Positions 10,895 through 19,485 of a DNA stretch of 64,000 bases are shown piece after piece. Each line of letters starts with the position of its first letter. Within the stretch, counting starts at the first letter, position 1. Below the pieces are notes generated by a model. It did not search any database. It saw nothing but the letters and a program-made list of their open reading frames with translations, and was not told where the DNA came from. The DNA is from Oscillospiraceae bacterium (GTDB taxonomy: Bacteria; Bacillota; Clostridia; Oscillospirales; Acutalibacteraceae). The DNA lies in contig CAJTCS010000006.1 of NCBI GenBank assembly GCA_910574995.1, forward strand, positions 166,132 through 230,131. Direction: 5' to 3'. Position numbers and translations under genes: made by a program.

Positions 10895-10993
10895 TCTGTA
10901 AGAAAACCCCTATCGTTTTAAGGCGGGCTTTGGGGATACAAGCCCGGCTGGCCGGGCAGAATATCCATGTGCCATAACAGGGAGGTGATGCAC

Positions 10994-11185
10994 GTGGAAA
11001 CCAAGCTTCCTGGCCTGGACAGGGCCGCTCAAGCCTATTTCAACACCCTGCCGGTGCTCTTGCAAGAGCAGCTGGTGCAAAGCGGGGCCAAGCTGACCAC
11101 AAAGGCGCAGCTAGAAAATTACTGCAAGAACAGCTTGACCCCTGCAGGCTGGCAAGACCTGCAGCGGGGCCAGCCCCAAGGCTGA
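10994..11185 (+). CDS. Small conserved hypothetical protein
   Basis: This is a 63-aa soluble protein with no recognised domain. The start is GTG 10994: the Shine-Dalgarno GGGAGGTGAT lies 8 nt upstream, whereas the in-frame ATG at 10988 sits inside that sequence. The central part (YFNTLPVLLQEQLVQSG) looks helical. It has its own promoter and a strong terminator, so it is a monocistronic unit. Function unknown. Confidence 0.65.
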   Translation: METKLPGLDRAAQAYFNTLPVLLQEQLVQSGAKLTTKAQLENYCKNSLTPAGWQDLQRGQPQG

Positions 11186-11190
11186 AAGAG

Positions 11191-11231
11191 GGGAGGCGGG
11201 CCGCCCACCATGGGCAGCCCGCCTCCCTTTT
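11191..11231 (+). terminator. Rho-independent terminator
   Basis: A GC-rich stem (GGGAGGCGGGC...GCCCGCCTCCC) ending in TTTT lies just after the 63-aa gene. Confidence 0.8.
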
Positions 11232-11279
11232 GCTGGGGCAAAGCCCCCCCGGATCCTCCTAAAACGTGGCCCGCCCCTT

Positions 11280-11669
11280 TTACCCCTGGTGTACCAGCTC
11301 TAGGAACTCTTCAGCCCCAACCTGGGACCGGTACAGCGCCGTGCTGTCCTGGGAAAAATAGAAGTCCACATATTCCCCGTTCACGTCCACCACCGCGCTT
11401 TGCTTTCCCGCCCCCGGCATGTCGATCTCCAGTACATAGTCCGGGTAATAGCCAAAGAGGGAGGCGTCCTTGTCCAGGGGCTCCGCCTCTTCCAACACCC
11501 GGGCAAACGCCTGGATGCGCTGGAAGCTGGCCCCGCTGCTGGCGCTTAGGTGCAGCAGCTTCAGGCCGTCCCCATACCCCCGGGAAAGGTCCAGCCGCGA
11601 GGCGTCCCCGCAGCCGGAAAGCATGCAAACCACAGCAACCAGGCAAAGGCTGAAAAAAATCCGTTTCAT
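11280..11669 (-). CDS. Putative lipoprotein
   Basis: The 129-aa protein has a lipoprotein signal: MKR, a hydrophobic stretch and lipobox LSGC with Cys near residue 20. The mature part (about 110 aa) has no recognised domain; it contains VVDVNGEYVDFYFSQDS and could be a small beta-rich fold. It would be anchored to the outer face of the membrane. Function unknown. Confidence 0.75.
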   Translation of the reverse strand: MKRIFFSLCLVAVVCMLSGCGDASRLDLSRGYGDGLKLLHLSASSGASFQRIQAFARVLEEAEPLDKDASLFGYYPDYVLEIDMPGAGKQSAVVDVNGEYVDFYFSQDSTALYRSQVGAEEFLELVHQG

Positions 11670-11729
11670 GGGCGCGCCCCTTTCCGTAAAAAATAGGATA
11701 TCTTATTGTACCCGTTTTCCCGGGAAAAG

Positions 11730-12548
11730 TCAAATATCTATATGGAAAAGCCGGCTGGCGTTTTTCCACGCCACTTGCTCCTTTTCCTTCTCCGTCAGCC
11801 CCGAAGCCTCCAGCAGACCCAGCTCGTCCGGGACAGTGCTCCAGGGGCAGTCTGTGGCAAACAGCACCTTGTCCGCCCCATGCGCCCGCACCAGGCTGGT
11901 AAACTGCCCGGCGTCTAAGAAGCGGGAGGCAAAAGCCATGTCGAAGTATACGTTGTCCCGCCCAGCCAGGTACCGGGCCGCCTCTTTTGGCTGGCCCATG
12001 CCCCCCATATGGGCGGCGATGATGGCCAGCCTTGGGAAACGCTCTGCCACCCGGGCCACAGCGGCGGGATGGCAGTGGATGATCTGGGGGGAATAGGGGT
12101 CCCACCCGGTATGGAAAGCCACCGGGAGCCCCAGCTGCTGGGCCTTGGCATACAAGGGCAGGGCGTGGGGGTCCTCGATGAAAAACCCCTGGTAGTCTGG
12201 GTGGAACTTGAACCCATGCAGCCCCATCCGCTTCACCCGCTCCATTTCCTCCAGGGCGTTGGGCGCGGTGGGGAAGACGCTGCCAAAGCAGAACACCTTG
12301 CCGCCCTGGCTGTCCTTGGCAAAGCGGTTCACCGCCTCCTGCTGGTGGGCGCTGGTGGCGATGTGGAACACCATCATCCCGGCAAACCTGTTCCGTCCGC
12401 CCTCCTGCCAGCCTTCCATTTTTTCCAAAGAGCCCGCCCGGGTGCCGTCGCTGTAATAGGGACAGCCGCATATGCCGGACAGCCGGGGCAGGGCCTTGCC
12501 TGCCAGTGCGTCTGGGAAAAAATGTGTATGCGCGTCGAAAAATTTCAT
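11730..12548 (-). CDS. TIM-barrel amidohydrolase (amidohydrolase_2 family)
   Basis: The 272-aa protein starts MKFFDAHTHFFPD, with the HxH metal-binding motif at the end of strand 1. Further ligand motifs are GFKFHPDYQGF, AFHTGWDP and IIAAHMGG, and the terminal Asp motif is LFATDCPWS. These fit a metal-dependent hydrolase or decarboxylase of the amidohydrolase_2 type; the substrate is unknown. ATG 12548 is chosen because the family motif begins there. Confidence 0.85.
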   Translation of the reverse strand: MKFFDAHTHFFPDALAGKALPRLSGICGCPYYSDGTRAGSLEKMEGWQEGGRNRFAGMMVFHIATSAHQQEAVNRFAKDSQGGKVFCFGSVFPTAPNALEEMERVKRMGLHGFKFHPDYQGFFIEDPHALPLYAKAQQLGLPVAFHTGWDPYSPQIIHCHPAAVARVAERFPRLAIIAAHMGGMGQPKEAARYLAGRDNVYFDMAFASRFLDAGQFTSLVRAHGADKVLFATDCPWSTVPDELGLLEASGLTEKEKEQVAWKNASRLFHIDI

Positions 12549-12605
12549 GGCCTTGCGCCTCCTGATAGTTTTTTTAAGGTCCTTGGGGGATTGGGGGTGG
12601 CAGCC

Positions 12606-12641
12606 CAACAAGAAGAGCCCCAGCCAAAAAGGCGGGGGCTC
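12606..12641 (-). terminator. Terminator of the rpsF-ssb-rpsR operon
   Basis: The minus-strand stem GAGCCCCCGCC / GGCTGGGGCTC with loop TTTTT lies 15 bp past the rpsR stop and is followed by a T-rich tail. Confidence 0.7.
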
Positions 12642-12655
12642 GCATTTTGTCAGAA

Positions 12656-12904
12656 TCAGTCGCTGGTATAGGGCAGCAGCGCCAGGTGGCGGGCGCGCTT
12701 AATTGCGACCGTAAGGGCCCGCTGATGGCGGGCACAGGTGCCGGTCACCCGGCGGGGCAGGATCTTCCCACGCTCGGAAATGAAGCGGCGCAGCTTGGCC
12801 ACATCCTTATAATCGATGAACTCCGCACGGTCTACGCAAAAGCTGCACACCTTCCGGCGCCCTTTGCGCCCCCGGCGCACTTCTCTTTCAGGTCTATCTG
12901 CCAT
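12656..12904 (-). CDS. rpsR: 30S ribosomal protein S18
   Basis: The 82-aa protein keeps the zinc-type cysteines CSFC and TGTCARHQR, the [17 protein letters not shown] core, and the [11 protein letters not shown]-terminus. It binds S6 in the 30S platform. ATG 12904 follows AAAAGGAGG; an in-frame TTG two codons upstream is less likely. It is the last gene of the classic rpsF-ssb-rpsR operon. Confidence 0.97.
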   Translation of the reverse strand: MADRPEREVRRGRKGRRKVCSFCVDRAEFIDYKDVAKLRRFISERGKILPRRVTGTCARHQRALTVAIKRARHLALLPYTSD

Positions 12905-12976
12905 AGCCAAAAAGCCTCCTTTTCAATATGATGGTACGAAAGCGTCGCACAGGCCAAAAAAGCCCGCTGGAGCCCC

Positions 12977-13435
12977 TCAGAACGGCAGGTCATCGTCCGT
13001 CAGGATCTCCTCGAAATCTTCATGGCTCCCGCTGGAATAGGCGGGGGCCGGTTCGCTGAACACGGGGGCCTTCGGGGGCGGGGGCGCGCTGTCATACGGT
13101 CCGCCGCCGCTCTCCCGCTTAGACCCGGTAAAGCTCACGTCGCTGGCCACGATCTCCACAGCCGTGCGCTTGTTGCCTTGCCGGTCCTCGTAGTTCCTGG
13201 TCTGGATAGAGCCGTTCACGGCGATCATCTGCCCTTTGGTAAAATACCGGCAAACGAATTCCGCCGTCTGCCGCCAGGCCACCACGTCGATAAAGTCGGT
13301 CTGCCTCTCCGTGCCCTGCCGGGCATAGCTGCGGTCTACCGCCACCCGGAAGCTGGTCACGGCAACGTCGTTCTGGGTGTGTCTCAATTCCGGGTCGGCC
13401 ACCAGCCGGCCCATGATAACGGCAACATTCAGCAT
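12977..13435 (-). CDS. ssb: Single-stranded DNA-binding protein
   Basis: The 152-aa protein has an N-terminal OB fold (MLNVAVIMGRLVADPELRHT, FIDVVAWRQTAEF), a Pro/Gly-rich linker, and the acidic tip EILTDDDLPF that recruits replication and repair enzymes. It is the middle gene of the rpsF-ssb-rpsR operon. Its tip is closely matched by the ends of two prophage proteins (see findings). Confidence 0.97.
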   Translation of the reverse strand: MLNVAVIMGRLVADPELRHTQNDVAVTSFRVAVDRSYARQGTERQTDFIDVVAWRQTAEFVCRYFTKGQMIAVNGSIQTRNYEDRQGNKRTAVEIVASDVSFTGSKRESGGGPYDSAPPPPKAPVFSEPAPAYSSGSHEDFEEILTDDDLPF

Positions 13436-13496
13436 AATCCTTTTGAAACTCGCTTTCCCTTTTTTCCGGCCGCTTTGCCGTAAAGCCCCGCCCTTT

Positions 13497-13889
13497 TTAG
13501 ACAGACTCTACAGCTTCTACCGCGATGGCCTCTACGTCGATATGGGCTTCCTCGCCCTTGTGGGCTTTCTGGGGCTTCTTGGGGTTTACATGGCGGGGGT
13601 CGCGCTTGACGATGATCGTGCGCATAATCCCGTCTGTAATCTGGTACCGCCTGTCCAGCTCGGCGGTAAAGTCGGGCCCGCTTTCAAAGTGGATTAGGGT
13701 ATAATAGCCCTCGGTCTGCTTCTGGATGGGATAGGCGAACCGCCGCTTCCCCCAGTCGTCAACACTCTGCACAGTCCCGTGCTCTTCAATCAGAGCCTTG
13801 AACCTTGCCACCAGCTCGGCGCTGCCCTCTTCACCCAGCTTCGCCGAAGTGACGATGACAGTCTCGTACAGGTTCTTTCCTTCTGCCAT
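13497..13889 (-). CDS. rpsF: 30S ribosomal protein S6
   Basis: The 130-aa protein has the S6 ferredoxin-like fold signatures YETVIVTSAKLGEE, WGKRRFAYPIQKQTEGYY and RTIIVKRDPR. It is longer than the usual 95-100 aa owing to a basic and acidic C-terminal tail. The start is ATG 13889 after AAAAGGAGGTG; the frame extends upstream without S6 similarity. Confidence 0.96.
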   Translation of the reverse strand: MAEGKNLYETVIVTSAKLGEEGSAELVARFKALIEEHGTVQSVDDWGKRRFAYPIQKQTEGYYTLIHFESGPDFTAELDRRYQITDGIMRTIIVKRDPRHVNPKKPQKAHKGEEAHIDVEAIAVEAVESV

Positions 13890-13990
13890 TTGTATTGCAC
13901 CTCCTTTTGGTCTGTTGGCCCCGCGTGCGTTTTTGGGTGGTTTGCCGCGGAGCAAGGAAGTTTGAAACCTTGTCTCAAACAACATTTGCC

Positions 13991-14019
13991 ATTATACCAT
14001 GGAAGCGCCCCCAATGCAA
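13991..14019 (-). promoter_or_regulatory. Promoter of the rpsF operon
   Basis: On the minus strand TTGCAT, 17 bp and TATAAT lie about 100 bp upstream of rpsF. Confidence 0.75.
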
Positions 14020-14071
14020 GGGTTTTTCCCCGGTTTGCCTATATTTTTCCCCGCCCGGCGCTTTCGCCAGA

Positions 14072-14104
14072 TTGTCACCTTGCGCGCGGAAGGGATGTTG
14101 ACAA
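14072..14104 (+). promoter_or_regulatory. Predicted BirA operator overlapping the birA promoter
   Basis: GATTGTCA (14070-14077) and TGACAATC (14099-14106) are inverted half-sites. From TTGT to ACAA the site spans 33 bp, the architecture of known BirA operators (TTGT-type 9-mers about 15 bp apart). The right half-site overlaps a consensus -35 TTGACA (14098-14103). Autoregulation of birA-bioY by biotinyl-AMP-bound BirA is the natural reading. Confidence 0.6.
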
Positions 14105-14185
14105 TCCCCCGGCCCTTATGGTACGCTGTATGCAGTCGGTTTTTGTAAAGCAGGCCTGAAACCCCATGAAAAGGAGGCGTACCGA

Positions 14186-15193
14186 ATGGAATTGACGGAC
14201 AGCATCTTAGAACTGCTGCGGGAAAGCCCCGGCCCCCTCTCCGGCCAGCAGATGGCCCAACGCCTGGGCGTCACCCGGAACACCGTGTGGAAGGCGGTGG
14301 AAAAGCTGCGGGCGGCTGGGTATGAGATCTCGGCGGTGACCAACCAAGGATACCGCCTGCAAGCCGAAAGCAATGTCGTCAGCCCGGACAACATCCGCCG
14401 CTGGCTGGAGCCCCAGGCGGCGGGCGTGGCCATCCGCGTGCTGGAAAGCGTTACCTCTACCAACACGGTGCTGAAGGAACTGGCCGAGCAGGGGGGGCGC
14501 GAGGGCATGGTGGTCATCGCCCGGCAGCAAACCCAGGGGAAGGGGCGGCTGGGCCGCAGTTTTGTCTCCCCGCCGGGCAGCGGCCTGTATATGAGCATCC
14601 TGCTGCGCCCCCGCTTTTCGGCGGAGGAAGCCCTTTCCATCACCACGGCGGCCGCGGCGGCCGTGGCGCGGGCCATCGATGGGATAACAGGCCGCAGGGC
14701 CCTGATTAAATGGGTGAACGACGTATACTTCCGGGGCCGGAAGGTCTGCGGCATCCTGACGGAAGCCTCGGTAGACTTTGAAAACAGCGGCCTGCATTAC
14801 GCGGTGCTGGGCATCGGGGTGAACCTGCAAGAGCCTCCCGGCGGCTTCCCGCCGGAGGTGGCCCCTGTGGCCGGGGCCTTGTTCCAGGAAGAGCCCCCCC
14901 AGGGGGCGGCCTCCCGCCTGGCCGCCGGGATCCTGAACTGCTTTTTCACCTATTACCAGGCCATGCCCGCCCGCGCCTATATGGAGGAGTACCAGGCCCG
15001 GTCTTTGCTTACCGGGATGGGCATCACCTTCCTGGAGGGGGGCGTCCGGCAGGAGGGCACGGTGCTGGGGGTAGACCAAGAGGCCAGGCTGCTGGTGCGC
15101 CTGCCAGATGGCAGTGAAAAACGCTTCGGCGCAGGGGAGGTGGAGATACAGAAGGGCTTCCTGGACAAGCTGCGGGAAGAGGAGGGGGTATAG
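14186..15193 (+). CDS. birA: Bifunctional biotin-protein ligase / biotin operon repressor
   Basis: The 335-aa protein has an N-terminal winged helix (GQQMAQRLGVTRNTVWKAVE, residues about 20-40), a central ligase domain with the biotinyl-AMP loop GKGRLGRSF and KWVNDVYFRGRKVCGI, and the C-terminal SH3-like domain. It activates biotin and attaches it to carboxylase BCCP domains, and its HTH lets it repress transcription. It sits behind a predicted BirA operator and upstream of bioY. Confidence 0.95.
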   Translation: MELTDSILELLRESPGPLSGQQMAQRLGVTRNTVWKAVEKLRAAGYEISAVTNQGYRLQAESNVVSPDNIRRWLEPQAAGVAIRVLESVTSTNTVLKELAEQGGREGMVVIARQQTQGKGRLGRSFVSPPGSGLYMSILLRPRFSAEEALSITTAAAAAVARAIDGITGRRALIKWVNDVYFRGRKVCGILTEASVDFENSGLHYAVLGIGVNLQEPPGGFPPEVAPVAGALFQEEPPQGAASRLAAGILNCFFTYYQAMPARAYMEEYQARSLLTGMGITFLEGGVRQEGTVLGVDQEARLLVRLPDGSEKRFGAGEVEIQKGFLDKLREEEGV

Positions 15194-15283
15194 CCCCATA
15201 CCAAATAAATTTAGATATAAGGACGCGCGGCCCCTGCCAGGGCAGGACGTTCCGCAATTTTTTATAGAAAGAGGGAGAATCGT

Positions 15284-15838
15284 ATGAAAACTGGATCGAA
15301 AGGCCGCACCCAGCGGCTGGTACTGACAGGCGTGTGCGCCGCCCTGCTGGCGGTGCTGTCCCAGGTCTCCATCCCCCTGCCCACCGGGGTGCCCATCACC
15401 CTGCAGACCTTTGCCGTGGCCTTGTGCGGCTACCTGTTGGGCCCAGCCTGGGGTACGCTTTCGGTGGCGGTATACCTGGCCATGGGCGCGGTGGGCATGC
15501 CGGTATTCGCCGGCTTTTCGGGAAGCGCGGCGTCTTTTGTGGGCATGACCGGCGGGTTCCTGTGGGGGTTCCTGCCCATGGCGTCCCTGTGCGGCCTGGG
15601 CACGAAGCTGGGCCGCCGGGCGCTGGCCATCGCCCTGGGGGCGGGGGGGCTGGCCGTGTGCCACTTGCTGGGGGCAGGGCAGTTTGCCCTGGTCATGTCC
15701 ACCCCGCTGCCCCAGGCTTTCCTGGCTGTCTCTGTGCCCTACCTGGCCAAGGATGTGGTCTCGGTGGCGCTGGCCTACTTGGCGGCAATCGCGTTGTCGG
15801 CCAGCCTGAAGCGGGCCCGCCTGGCCGACCTGCCATGA
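15284..15838 (+). CDS. bioY: Biotin transporter BioY (ECF S-component)
   Basis: The 184-aa membrane protein has about six helices and the BioY motifs IPLPTGVPITLQTFAV, PVFAGFSG and GGFLWGF. It is the substrate-binding subunit of a biotin energy-coupling-factor transporter; the EcfA/A'/T module is encoded elsewhere. It is linked to birA, consistent with biotin-dependent control. Its stop overlaps the next start (ATGA). Confidence 0.95.
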   Translation: MKTGSKGRTQRLVLTGVCAALLAVLSQVSIPLPTGVPITLQTFAVALCGYLLGPAWGTLSVAVYLAMGAVGMPVFAGFSGSAASFVGMTGGFLWGFLPMASLCGLGTKLGRRALAIALGAGGLAVCHLLGAGQFALVMSTPLPQAFLAVSVPYLAKDVVSVALAYLAAIALSASLKRARLADLP

Positions 15839-16248
15839 AACGCGTACGGGGCCACCACCTGCTTTGCATGGCGCTGTTTGCGGGCCATGGCTACGACGAC
15901 GCCTTTGCGGCGAACATGGCGGAGGTCATTGGCGCGCTGCGGGCGGGGGAAGGCTTCCAGCTGGTAGAGGGGCCGGACGACATATGCGGCAGCTGCCCCA
16001 ACGCCCTGCCCGAGGGGGGCTGCGCCCTGGGCACGGGGGATGTGGCCCGCCGGGACAGGGCGGCGTTCCAGGCGCTGGGGCTCTCCCCAGGCCGGCGGCT
16101 GGGCTGGCAGCGGGCGGGGGGCCTGCTGCGGGCCCTGACGGAAGAGGGTTTTGCCGCCGTGTGCGGGGGATGCCGGTGGGCCCAGGCGGGGCTGTGTTCT
16201 TGGGCGCTTTTGCAGGGACGGGCAGGGGAAGCCGCCGCTTCCCAGTAA
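15835..16248 (+). CDS. DUF1284 domain protein
   Basis: The 137-aa protein begins KRVRGHHLLCMALF, and has EGPDDICGSCPNALPEGGC and a later CGGCRWAQAGLC. The DUF1284 family carries such conserved cysteines and is suspected to bind iron-sulfur or another metal. It is translationally coupled to bioY by an ATGA overlap, so a role connected to biotin or a biotin-dependent pathway is possible but unproven. Confidence 0.8.
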   Translation: MKRVRGHHLLCMALFAGHGYDDAFAANMAEVIGALRAGEGFQLVEGPDDICGSCPNALPEGGCALGTGDVARRDRAAFQALGLSPGRRLGWQRAGGLLRALTEEGFAAVCGGCRWAQAGLCSWALLQGRAGEAAASQ

Positions 16249-16319
16249 GGCCGCCTTATTAATTGGTATACGGGAGGGCGGCATATACCGGCGTTCATAA
16301 AATTGTAATGAAATAAAGG

Positions 16320-16348
16320 TTGACAAGCCGGGCTTTTGCAGGTATAAT
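16320..16348 (+). promoter_or_regulatory. Consensus promoter of rpsU
   Basis: TTGACA, exactly 17 bp and TATAAT; the rpsU start lies about 70 bp downstream. Confidence 0.9.
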
Positions 16349-16416
16349 TAGCTTTGTTATATCACAGGTTTATGACCGGTAGACCCCTGCCGAGACGGCG
16401 GATGGGAGGGATATAG

Positions 16417-16593
16417 ATGGCTGAGATCAGGCTGAAGGATAACGAATCTCTGGACAGCGCGCTGCGCCGTTTTAAAAAGCAGTGCGCCAGGGCTGGCGTC
16501 ATCCAGGAAGTCCGCAAGAGAGAGGCGTACGAGAAGCCCTCTGTCAAGCGCAAGAAAAAGTCAGAAGCAGCTCGCAAGCGCAAGTATAAATAA
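16417..16593 (+). CDS. rpsU: 30S ribosomal protein S21
   Basis: The 58-aa basic protein [20 protein letters not shown]... ends in a Lys/Arg-rich tail ([15 protein letters not shown]). Both features are S21 hallmarks; S21 binds the 30S platform near the anti-SD. GGGAGGG precedes the ATG. It has a dedicated promoter and terminator. Confidence 0.97.
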   Translation: MAEIRLKDNESLDSALRRFKKQCARAGVIQEVRKREAYEKPSVKRKKKSEAARKRKYK

Positions 16594-16618
16594 GGCTGCT
16601 CCCATTACTTCCTGACAG

Positions 16619-16647
16619 AAAGCGGGCTTTGCTGCCCGCTTTTTTGT
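16619..16647 (+). terminator. rpsU terminator
   Basis: AGCGGGC - 6-nt loop - GCCCGCT followed by TTTTT. Confidence 0.9.
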
Positions 16648-16680
16648 TTGGATAGATGGCAGGAAGGGAGGTTTCCCAGG

Positions 16681-17178
16681 ATGGCAATTTTCCGCCCCAC
16701 GGCCGTGAAAAGCCGGGTAACGGACCTGTCCCCGGCGTTTTTCCGGAAGCTGGGCGTAGAGGCCGTTCTGCTGGACGTGGACAACACCATCGCCACCTAT
16801 ACGGGCCACGCCCCCATCCCCGGGGCAGTGGAATGGGCCAGGGGCATGGTGGAAAGCGGCCTGCGGGTGCTGATTGTCTCGAACAATTATAAAAAACGGG
16901 TGGGGCCCTTTGCGGCCAGGTTCGGGCTGGATTTTATCAGCTTTGCCATGAAGCCCCTGCCCTTTGGGTATTGGAGGGCCCGGCGCAGGCTGGGGCTGCG
17001 GTGCAGGCAGTGCGCCATTGTCGGGGACCAGGTGTTTACCGACGTGGTGGGCGCCAACCTGTGCGGCATGCGCTCGGTGCTGCTAAGCCCCATCGAGCCG
17101 GAAACAGGCATAAGCTTCCGGGTGCGCAGGCACTTCGAGCGGGGCCTGCGGGCGCGGTTCCGGCAAAAGGGGCTGTAG
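16681..17178 (+). CDS. YqeG family HAD IIIA-type phosphatase
   Basis: The 165-aa protein shows the HAD motifs LLDVDNTIA (motif I), IVSNN (motif II), the Lys in MKPLPFGYW, and GDQVFTDVVGANLCGM (motif IV). It is a cytosolic phosphatase of the YqeG type, related to mitochondrial PGP phosphatase Gep4, so phosphatidylglycerophosphate or another phosphoester is a plausible substrate. The start ATG 16681 follows GGGAGG; the frame extends upstream without similarity. Confidence 0.88.
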   Translation: MAIFRPTAVKSRVTDLSPAFFRKLGVEAVLLDVDNTIATYTGHAPIPGAVEWARGMVESGLRVLIVSNNYKKRVGPFAARFGLDFISFAMKPLPFGYWRARRRLGLRCRQCAIVGDQVFTDVVGANLCGMRSVLLSPIEPETGISFRVRRHFERGLRARFRQKGL

Positions 17179-17212
17179 GCCCCTTACACCATGTAATGAA
17201 AGGATGGTATCC

Positions 17213-18292
17213 ATGAAGAACCCTGTAGAACGGCTGGCGGAAAGCCTGCTGAAGGGCGACAGCCAGAAGGCCGCCCTGGTGTTTTCCGAGCGCAACCGCC
17301 GGTATTTCACCCAGTTCCCCGCCTCGGACGGGGCGCTGTTCGTCACCCCAGAGGCGGCTTATCTGCTGATGGATTTCCGCTATGCGGAGGCCGCCCGGTA
17401 TCAGGCGCGGTACTGCCAGGTGGTATGCTTTGAGGATTTGAACCGGTCTATCGGCGAGTTGATCGATAAGCACGGCGTAAAGGAGGTCTACCTGGAGACC
17501 GATAAGCTTTCCGTGGCCCAGTCCCGGAAGTTCCAAGAGGCTTTCCAGCGCCACGGGGCCGAAGGGGTTTTGGACAAGTCTTTGGACGACTGCATCCGGG
17601 ACCAGCGGATGATCAAATCCCCAGAAGAGGTGGGGAAGATCGAGGCCTCCCAGGCCATCACCGACGCGGCTTTCCAGCATATCCTGCCCTATATCCAAGA
17701 GGGCGTTACCGAGAGGGAGCTGGCCCTGGAGATCGAGTTCTTCATGCGCAGGCAGGGGGCCGAGAACGTGGCTTTCGAGCTTATTGTGGCGGCGGGGAAG
17801 AACGGTTCCCAGTGCCACGCGGTGCCTGGGGGGAACCAGGTGCGCAAGGGCGACTTTATCACCATGGATACCGGCGCGTTGTTGGACGGCTACCATTCGG
17901 ACATGACCCGCACCGTGGCCTTGGGGAAGGTGAGCGACGAACAGCGCGCGGTTTATGAAACGGTGCTGCGGGCCCACCTAGCGGTCATCGACCAGGTGAA
18001 GCCCGGCATGCCATGCTGCGATGTGGACAAGATTGCCCGGGATATCATTGAGAAGGACTACCCGGGCACTTTCGGCCACGGCCTGGGCCACGGGGTGGGC
18101 TTTGAGATACACGAGTGGCCCCGGTTCTCCCGGCTGGACAAGACCCCCTGCGCCCCCGGCATGGTCATCACCGACGAGCCCGGCATCTATGTGCCCGCCA
18201 AGTACGGCGTGCGCATTGAGGACATGCTGCTCATTACAGAGGACGGCTGCCGCAGCCTGACCCAATCCCCCAAAGAGCTCATCGAACTTTAA
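17213..18292 (+). CDS. M24 family Xaa-Pro aminopeptidase
   Basis: The 359-aa protein has an N-terminal creatinase-like domain and a C-terminal pita-bread domain with the five metal ligands: MDTGALLDGYHSDMTRT (two Asp), FGHGLGHGVGFEIHE (His), DEPGIYVP (Glu) and VRIEDM (Glu). It cleaves N-terminal residues before proline. ATG 17213 is preferred over 17204 because the SD AAAGGA is only properly spaced from it. efp follows, the common clostridial order pepP-efp. Confidence 0.92.
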   Translation: MKNPVERLAESLLKGDSQKAALVFSERNRRYFTQFPASDGALFVTPEAAYLLMDFRYAEAARYQARYCQVVCFEDLNRSIGELIDKHGVKEVYLETDKLSVAQSRKFQEAFQRHGAEGVLDKSLDDCIRDQRMIKSPEEVGKIEASQAITDAAFQHILPYIQEGVTERELALEIEFFMRRQGAENVAFELIVAAGKNGSQCHAVPGGNQVRKGDFITMDTGALLDGYHSDMTRTVALGKVSDEQRAVYETVLRAHLAVIDQVKPGMPCCDVDKIARDIIEKDYPGTFGHGLGHGVGFEIHEWPRFSRLDKTPCAPGMVITDEPGIYVPAKYGVRIEDMLLITEDGCRSLTQSPKELIEL

Positions 18293-18351
18293 AATATGGC
18301 CCTGCGGGGAGGCGGCCGTCAGGGGGGCTTCCCCCGCCCCAATATTTTTCC

Positions 18352-18380
18352 TTGCAATTAAGCGCGGGATAAGGTAGAAT
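18352..18380 (+). promoter_or_regulatory. Promoter of efp
   Basis: TTGCAA, 17 bp and TAGAAT; the efp start lies about 35 bp downstream, after GGGAGG. Confidence 0.7.
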
Positions 18381-18413
18381 AGTCTCAGAAATAAACGGGA
18401 GGTATTATAGAAT

Positions 18414-18971
18414 ATGATCACAGCAGGCGATTTCCGCAACGGCGCGACCTTTGAAATGGACGGGTCGGTCTATTCCATCATCGAGTTCCAGCATGTGAAG
18501 CCCGGCAAGGGCGCGGCCTTTGTGCGGGCCAAAATCCGCAACGTCATCACCGGCGCGGTGACCGAGCGCACCTTCAACCCCGATGAAAAGTACCCCACTG
18601 CCTTTGTGGAGAGGAAGGACATGCAGTACCTGTACAGCGACGGGGACTTGTACTATTTCATGGACAACGAGACCTACGAGCAGACCCCCATCAACGGCAG
18701 CATCCTGGGGGACAGCTTCAAGTTTGTGAAGGAGAACATGGAGTGCAAGGTCCTTTCCTATAAGGGCGACGTGTTCGGCGTAGAGCCTCCCAATTTTGTA
18801 GAGTTGGAGGTGACCCACACCGAGCCCGGCGTGAAGGGCAACACCGCCACCAACACCTTGAAGCCCGCCACCCTGGAAACCGGCGCCCAGGTGCGCGTGC
18901 CCCTGTTTATCAACGAGGGCGAGATGATCCGCATCGATACCCGCACCGGCGAATATATGGAGCGCGCCTAA
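18414..18971 (+). CDS. efp: Translation elongation factor P
   Basis: The 185-aa, three-barrel tRNA mimic relieves ribosome stalling at polyproline. The tip loop reads [12 protein letters not shown], with the Lys position that some bacteria modify. The OB domains [20 protein letters not shown] and [19 protein letters not shown] complete the family pattern. It has its own promoter after the M24 peptidase gene. Confidence 0.97.
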   Translation: MITAGDFRNGATFEMDGSVYSIIEFQHVKPGKGAAFVRAKIRNVITGAVTERTFNPDEKYPTAFVERKDMQYLYSDGDLYYFMDNETYEQTPINGSILGDSFKFVKENMECKVLSYKGDVFGVEPPNFVELEVTHTEPGVKGNTATNTLKPATLETGAQVRVPLFINEGEMIRIDTRTGEYMERA

Positions 18972-19003
18972 AGCGCGATCCCCTAAGAGAAGGAGGAACC
19001 GTC

Positions 19004-19447
19004 ATGACAAATTCTGAGCGCGCTTCGTACATCCGCGGCCTGATGGACGGCCTGGAACTGGACCCCAACGCCAAGGAGACCAAGGTTTTGAACGCCATGG
19101 TAGAACTGCTGGACGACCTGTGCCTGTCGGTTGAGGAGTTGGAGGACGGCTTCGGGGAATTGAGCGAGCAGGTGGACGAGATCGACGAGGACCTGGGCAA
19201 CCTGGAAGAGGACTATTACGAGGCAGAGGGCGGCTGCTCCTGCCACCACCACGGGGATATCGACGACTTTGACGAGGCCGAGTTCGAGGTGACCTGCCCC
19301 AGCTGCGGGGATACCATCGAGCTGACCGACGACTTGTTGGAAGAGGGCGGCATTGTGTGCCCCGGCTGTGGGGAGACCCTGGAGTTCGAATTTGACGACG
19401 AAGACGGCTGTGACTGCGGCTGCCACGAGGACCCGGAGGGGGAGTGA
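19004..19447 (+). CDS. CD1247-like zinc-ribbon protein
   Basis: The 147-aa, strongly acidic protein has a helical N-terminal domain (residues 1-75, RASYIRGLMDGLELDPNAKE) characteristic of clostridial CD1247-like proteins. A zinc ribbon follows, with CPSC and CPGC separated by about 22 residues, plus Cys/His-rich patches CSCHHH and CDCGCH. Its placement directly after efp is common in clostridia. Function unknown; nucleic-acid or protein binding through the ribbon is a guess. Confidence 0.8.
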   Translation: MTNSERASYIRGLMDGLELDPNAKETKVLNAMVELLDDLCLSVEELEDGFGELSEQVDEIDEDLGNLEEDYYEAEGGCSCHHHGDIDDFDEAEFEVTCPSCGDTIELTDDLLEEGGIVCPGCGETLEFEFDDEDGCDCGCHEDPEGE

Positions 19448-19485
19448 CGCACGCCCCGGCGGGGCGGAAGCCCCTTTGATAATTA

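Noticed and set aside
14207..15664. 485-codon minus-strand frame opposite birA and bioY
   Set aside because: The Gln/His/Arg-rich translation is typical of antisense shadows; birA and bioY are certain.
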